From positions 1-64,000 of the forward strand of contig NZ_WJBG01000242.1 in NCBI RefSeq assembly GCF_009709555.1: 64,000 nucleotides of DNA, in the 5' to 3' direction. This document shows positions 60,302 to 64,000 of the stretch, piece by piece (within the stretch, counting starts at the first letter, position 1; each line of letters opens with the position of its first letter). Origin of the DNA: Streptomyces blattellae. Its GTDB lineage: Bacteria; Actinomycetota; Actinomycetes; Streptomycetales; Streptomycetaceae. Both the position numbers and the translations under genes were made by a program. Below the pieces are notes generated by a model. That model saw only the letters and a list, made by a program, of their open reading frames with translations. It had not been told where the DNA came from and did no database searches.

Positions 60302-61351
60302 TCAGTTGCGGTGCCAGCGGCCCAGGGCCATCTCGGCGGTGATACCGGGACCGAACCCGGCGAGGAGCCCGCGGGCCTTGTGCTCGGCGCCGCCCTCCTC
60401 GAACAGCCGGCGCAGCGCGTCCAGGACGACGGCGCTGGCGATGTTGCCGTACTCGGTGAGCGTCGACCGGCTGAACCGGAACGCGTGCTGGTCGACCTGC
60501 AGGAACTTGCTGAGGTCGTCGAGTATTCGGGGCCCGCCCGCGTGGACTATGTAGAAGTCCAGGTCGGCGGCGTCCCAGCCGTGCAGGCCCGCGAGGTCCT
60601 GGAGCGCCGGGGCGAGCGGCTCCATGGTGGCCGGCACCCGCTTGTCCAGCAGGAAGTGGAAGCCGGTGGCCCGGACGTCGTACATGATCCACTCTTCGGT
60701 CTTGGGGATCAGGTACGAGCCGTTGCGCTCCAGCGTGATGCCCTCGCCCCCGCGCCCGCGGACCGCCGCGGCGGCGATGCCGTCGCCGAACAGTCCGTTG
60801 GACAGCAGGGAGCCGATGCCGAGGTCGGTGGGCTGGTAGCACAGCGAGCAGAACTCGCAGGCCACGATCAGCGCGTTGGCCTCGGGGTAGGCCGTGCAGA
60901 AGTCGTGCGCCCGGTTGATCGCCGCTCCGCCGGCCGCGCAGCCCAGCTGGGCTATGGGGATCTGGCGGGTGGTGCTGTCGAAGTCCATCTCGTTGATCAG
61001 CCAGGCCGTGAGCGAGGGCATCATGAAGCCCGTGCACGACACGTAGATGATCACGTCGATGTCGGTGGTGAGCAGCTCCGCGTCGTCGAGCGCCCGCTGT
61101 ACGACTGCCGGGACCCGGGCCTTCGCCTCGGCCACGTAGACCTTGTTGCGATGCTCGAAGCCCGGGTGCTTCAGGGTCTCCTCGATCGGCTGCACGATGT
61201 GCCGGGTGCGTACGCCGGTGTTCTCGATCAGCCGGAGGGCCAGCGGCAGTTGGGGGTGGTCGGAGTGGCGGGAGCGTGCCAGCTCCAGCGTCTCCTCCAT
61301 CGTGATCACGTGCTCTGGAACGGACACCGAGGGTCTGCACAAAGTCGCCAT
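60302..61351 (-). CDS. rppA: type III polyketide synthase RppA, tetrahydroxynaphthalene synthase
   Basis: A 349-residue homodimeric synthase condensing five malonyl-CoA to 1,3,6,8-tetrahydroxynaphthalene, which oxidises to flaviolin. The triad is Cys138 (QLGCAAGGAA), His270 (YIVHAGGPR) and Asn303 (LTEYGNIAS), at exactly the numbering used for the S. coelicolor/S. griseus enzyme. ATG 61351 gives the family start MATLCRPSVSVPEHVITMEET; an upstream in-frame ATG adds 20 basic residues and is unlikely. First gene of the pigment operon. Confidence 0.96.
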   Translation of the reverse strand: MATLCRPSVSVPEHVITMEETLELARSRHSDHPQLPLALRLIENTGVRTRHIVQPIEETLKHPGFEHRNKVYVAEAKARVPAVVQRALDDAELLTTDIDVIIYVSCTGFMMPSLTAWLINEMDFDSTTRQIPIAQLGCAAGGAAINRAHDFCTAYPEANALIVACEFCSLCYQPTDLGIGSLLSNGLFGDGIAAAAVRGRGGEGITLERNGSYLIPKTEEWIMYDVRATGFHFLLDKRVPATMEPLAPALQDLAGLHGWDAADLDFYIVHAGGPRILDDLSKFLQVDQHAFRFSRSTLTEYGNIASAVVLDALRRLFEEGGAEHKARGLLAGFGPGITAEMALGRWHRN

Positions 61352-61485
61352 GAACCGTGCCTGCTTTCGCCTTCCGGAAGGCCTGCGCCCCCCGGTCAGA
61401 AGGTTGTGCATTCACGATCACCCGGCGGGGCGGCGATCTCGCGCCGGACTACTCCAAACTGGGGATCACTGGACTTGCCCAACGT

Positions 61486-61722
61486 CTACGGCGTGCCCCC
61501 GCTGCTGTGCGCGATACAGGCGACATCGATACGGTCGGCCAGCTTGGCCAGCTCGATCGTCAGCGCCGCCACGGTGTCCTCGTCCAGCTCCTCCTGCCCG
61601 GCCTCGACGAGGTGCAGCCACCGGGCACCCATGGTCCGCAACAACTTGCTGACATCGGCGGCAGCCACCTGCAAGGTCCCGCGGTCGTCGACGATCAGAG
61701 GCAGAGTCACTTCGCGGTTCAC
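61486..61722 (-). CDS. small acidic protein, DUF6213-like
   Basis: A protein of 78 residues (or 74 from GTG 61710): TLPLIVDDRGTLQVAAADVSKLLRTMGARWLHLVEAG, then acidic EEELDEDTVAALTIELAKLADRIDVACIAHS. I recall similar Streptomyces proteins labelled DUF6213; function unknown. No clear ribosome site supports either start. Upstream codons to 61812 lack the pattern. It lies 25 bp after the succinate-semialdehyde dehydrogenase stop on the same strand, and may be co-transcribed. Confidence 0.7.
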   Translation of the reverse strand: MNREVTLPLIVDDRGTLQVAAADVSKLLRTMGARWLHLVEAGQEELDEDTVAALTIELAKLADRIDVACIAHSSGGTP

Positions 61723-61747
61723 AAAGGGGATCGTAGCCGCGGAACCC

Positions 61748-63133
61748 TCACGCTCCGTGCCATACGGTCGTGATGTTGCAGAACTCGCGGATTCCGTGCC
61801 CGGACAGCTCACGCCCGTACCCGGACCGCTTCACCCCGCCGAACGGAAACGCCGGGTGGGACGCGGTCATCCCGTTGACGTACACGCCGCCCGCCTCCAG
61901 GTCCCGTACGAACCGGTCGACCTCGGCCCCGTCACGGGTCCAGACGTTGGAACTCAGCCCGAACGACGAGTCGTTGGCGATGAGCACCGCCTCGTCCAGG
62001 TCGCCCGCGCGGTACAGCGTGGCCACCGGCCCGAACGCCTCCTCGCGGTGGATCCGCATCTCGCGGTCGATGCCGGTGAGGACGGTCGGCGGGTACCACC
62101 AGCCGGCCTGCCCGGGACGTTCGCCGCCGCACAGCACGGCCGCCCCGCTGCGCACCGCGTCCTCCACCAACTCCTCCAGGTCGGCCCGGCCCTGCTCGCT
62201 GGCCAGCGGCCCGACCTCGGTCTCCTCCTCCAGCGGGTCACCGACCTTGAGCGCCCGCATGCCCGCGACGAACCGCTCGGCGAACGCGTCGTACACATCC
62301 GCGTGCACGATGAACCGCTTGGCGGCGATGCAGGACTGACCGTTGTTCTGCACCCGTGCGGTGACGGCGACTTGGGCGGCCCGGTCGACGTCGGCGGAGG
62401 GCATCACGATGTACGGGTCGCTGCCGCCCAGCTCCAGCACCGTCTTCTTCACCATGTCCCCGGCGACGGACGCGACCGCGCGGCCGGCGGGCTCGCTGCC
62501 GGTGAGGGTGGCGGCCCGCACGCGCTCGTCGCGCAGGATCTCCTCGACCGCGCCGGAGCCGATGAGCAGGGTCTGGAAGCAGCCCTCGGGGAAGCCCGCG
62601 CGGTGGAACAGGTCCTCCAGGTAGAGGGCGGTCTGCGGGACGTTCGAGGCGTGCTTGAGGAGGCCGACGTTGCCCGCCATCAGCGCGGGCGCGGCGAAGC
62701 GGACGACCTGCCAGAGCGGGAAGTTCCACGGCATCACCGCGAGCACCGGGCCCAGCGGCCGGTAGCGGACCAGGACGCGGGAGGCGCCGGAGTCCCGCAC
62801 GTCGGAGTCGGCGGGTTCCTCGTCGGCGAGGAGCTTCGCCGCGTGGTCGGCGTACCAGCGCATCGCCTTGGCGCACTTCGCGGCCTCCGCGCGGGCCTGC
62901 TTGACCGGCTTGCCCATCTCGGTGGTCATGACGCGGCCGATGTCCTGCTGGTCCTCCTCAAGGAGATCGGCGGCCCGGCGCAGCAGCAGGGCGCGCTCGG
63001 CGAAGCCGGTCTCCCGGTAGGTACGGAACGTGGCTTCGGCGAGCTGGAGCCTGCGTTCCAGTTCTTCGGCGCCCATGGCCTCGTACGTCTTGAGCGTCTC
63101 GCCGTTGGCCGGGTTCACCGTCGCGATGGGCAT
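61748..63133 (-). CDS. gabD: NADP-type succinate-semialdehyde dehydrogenase family aldehyde dehydrogenase
   Basis: A 461-residue aldehyde dehydrogenase. The catalytic Cys is in NNGQSCIAAKRF and catalytic Glu in VLELGGSDPYIV; VMPWNFPLWQVVRFAAPALMAGN is the cofactor region and LTGSEPAGRAVA the Rossmann loop. Together with MPIATVNPANGETLKTYEAM, it matches the GabD/Sad branch that oxidises succinate semialdehyde; other short aldehydes remain possible. ATG 63133 has AGGAGG upstream; the longer in-frame start is not conserved. Confidence 0.9.
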   Translation of the reverse strand: MPIATVNPANGETLKTYEAMGAEELERRLQLAEATFRTYRETGFAERALLLRRAADLLEEDQQDIGRVMTTEMGKPVKQARAEAAKCAKAMRWYADHAAKLLADEEPADSDVRDSGASRVLVRYRPLGPVLAVMPWNFPLWQVVRFAAPALMAGNVGLLKHASNVPQTALYLEDLFHRAGFPEGCFQTLLIGSGAVEEILRDERVRAATLTGSEPAGRAVASVAGDMVKKTVLELGGSDPYIVMPSADVDRAAQVAVTARVQNNGQSCIAAKRFIVHADVYDAFAERFVAGMRALKVGDPLEEETEVGPLASEQGRADLEELVEDAVRSGAAVLCGGERPGQAGWWYPPTVLTGIDREMRIHREEAFGPVATLYRAGDLDEAVLIANDSSFGLSSNVWTRDGAEVDRFVRDLEAGGVYVNGMTASHPAFPFGGVKRSGYGRELSGHGIREFCNITTVWHGA

Positions 63134-63207
63134 GGCTGACCTCCTGAGGGCGGCTCTGGTTCGACCTTCCCGCGCGGCGCCGGGCACCGCAACGCGTAGG
63201 CCGCTGC

Positions 63208-63666
63208 TCAGCCCGAGTGCTCCGCCAGCCGGTCGAGAAACGCGGACTGCGCCTTGACGATCACGGCCCGGGCGCGGTCGAGCCCCAGCCACTCCACCCG
63301 GTCCAGCTCGGGGAACTCCTGCGTCCGCCCGGATCTCGGCGGCCACTCCATCCGGAAGGTGCCGGGGACCACGGCGGCCGGATCGAGGTCGGCCGCCACC
63401 GCCCAGACGGTGACGATCTTGCCGCCCGTCTGCCGGACCTCGCCCAGCTCGACGGCCTCGCCGTCCGGCGGCGGCAGCCCCAGCTCCTCCTGGAACTCAC
63501 GGCGGGCGGCGTCCCAGGCGGACTCGCCGGGGCCGTACTCACCCTTGGGCACGGTCCACGCCCCGGCGTCACGCCGTGCGAAGAACGGGCCGCCCATATG
63601 CCCGAGCAACACCTCCAGGCCCTGGTCCGTGTGCCGGAACAACAGCAGACCGGCGCTCGTCCTCAC
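63208..63666 (-). CDS. Nudix hydrolase
   Basis: A 152-residue protein with the complete Nudix box GEYGPGESAWDAARREFQEELGL (Glu residues binding Mg2+) at about residues 43-65, preceded by GLLLFRHTDQGLEVLLGHMGGPFF and WTVPKG. It resembles the diadenosine/NTP pyrophosphatase type, substrate unknown. Its ATG overlaps the DNA ligase stop by 4 bp, so it is expressed with the ligase and may clean nucleotide pools or ligase adenylate by-products (inference). Confidence 0.92.
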   Translation of the reverse strand: MRTSAGLLLFRHTDQGLEVLLGHMGGPFFARRDAGAWTVPKGEYGPGESAWDAARREFQEELGLPPPDGEAVELGEVRQTGGKIVTVWAVAADLDPAAVVPGTFRMEWPPRSGRTQEFPELDRVEWLGLDRARAVIVKAQSAFLDRLAEHSG

Positions 63667-64000
63667 GGGGTCACCCCGGGATGTGCGGCCAGCAGCGTCT
63701 CCACCGTGTCCGCCTCCTCCGGCCGCTTGTCCTCGCGGTAGCGGACCACGCGGGCGAAGCGGAGGGTGACGCCGGCCGGGTAGCGGGTGGACTTCTGCAG
63801 TCCGTCGTAGGCGATCTCCACGACGAGTTCCGGGCGTACGATGACGCCCCAGCCGTGGTCCTCGACGGCCAGCTCCGTCAGGCGCTCGGTCTGCCAGGCC
63901 AGCATCGCGTCAGTCAGACCCTTGAAGGTCTTGCCGAGCATGGCGAAGGAGCCGTCGGGGCCCAGTGCGCCCAGGTGGAGGTTGGAGAGCTTGCCGGTGC
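63663..64000 (-). CDS. ATP-dependent DNA ligase, C-terminal end only
   Basis: The last 112 residues of a ligase whose start lies beyond the right edge. Visible: GKLSNLHLGALGPDGSFAMLGKTFKGLTDAMLAWQTERL, VRPELVVEIAYDGLQKSTRYPAGVTLRFARVVRYREDKRPEEADT. These are motif V/VI and OB-fold parts of actinobacterial LigB/LigC-type ATP ligases (motif VI: LRFARVVRYREDK). Nucleotidyltransferase motifs I-IV are out of the window. The stop overlaps the Nudix ATG. Functions in repair or replication joining. Confidence 0.9.
   Translation of the reverse strand, partial: TGKLSNLHLGALGPDGSFAMLGKTFKGLTDAMLAWQTERLTELAVEDHGWGVIVRPELVVEIAYDGLQKSTRYPAGVTLRFARVVRYREDKRPEEADTVETLLAAHPGVTP

Overview
The window is GC-rich, densely coded actinobacterial DNA, almost certainly from a Streptomyces chromosome. 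Evidence: strong third-position G/C, many GTG/TTG starts, ATGA-type gene overlaps, a rare TTA (bldA-type) codon in an XRE/DUF397 regulatory pair, the rppA-P450-cupin flaviolin cluster, a MurT/GatD pair, fused IcmF, and short dispersed intergenic repeats of a type I associate with Streptomyces. From roughly 23.6 kb to the right end, the gene order (bio, urease, tripeptidyl aminopeptidase, rocD, LytTR/symporter/LytS, pfkA, rppA, DNA ligase) matches my memory of the S. coelicolor SCO1246-SCO1202 region. That synteny is recollection, not a search.

Left part, 1-14.0 kb: an all-plus catabolic/uptake cluster that looks accessory. It holds a flavin-dependent luciferase-like monooxygenase (cut by the left edge), an alpha/beta hydrolase, a 14-helix MFS pump, an RDD membrane protein, two tandem paralogous solute-binding lipoproteins, a complete peptide-type ABC transporter (two permeases, two ATPases) and a zinc alcohol dehydrogenase. 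Both binding-protein genes have the same TGACTGACCG-type inverted repeat upstream, so they are probably controlled by one TetR-type repressor encoded outside the cluster. A strong bidirectional terminator closes the cluster.

14-23.3 kb, mostly minus: 3-hydroxyacyl-CoA dehydrogenase, fused isobutyryl-CoA mutase IcmF with an 18-bp palindrome upstream, a MacB-like ABC exporter pair, a small toxin-antitoxin-like operon (plus strand) and a methyltransferase. A 44-47 bp tandem repeat array lies between the methyltransferase and bioD.

23.6-34.5 kb: bioB-bioA-bioD opposite bioF; an XRE/DUF397/HATPase regulatory trio; an NlpC/P60 wall hydrolase behind a probable c-di-AMP (ydaO-yuaA) riboswitch; an extra ClpP with a small partner; an orphan Phd antitoxin; a membrane protein and its divergent TetR.

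34.6-46.4 kb: urease operon ureABCFGD, secreted tripeptidyl aminopeptidase, an NAD-dependent epimerase-like protein, PlsC-type acyltransferase, PAS-SpoIIE phosphatase, and the ddaH-rocD pair for methylarginine/ornithine catabolism with an Lrp regulator.

47-64 kb: a LytTR regulator/small membrane protein/SSS symporter/LytS kinase operon, a CtaG-like protein, phosphofructokinase, GatD-MurT for lipid II amidation, peptide deformylase, a TetR/acyl-CoA dehydrogenase pair with a palindromic operator, the rppA-P450-cupin pigment operon, a succinate-semialdehyde-type dehydrogenase, a Nudix hydrolase and the C-terminal end of an ATP-dependent DNA ligase cut by the right edge. I saw no rRNA, tRNA, CRISPR array, transposase or phage gene.
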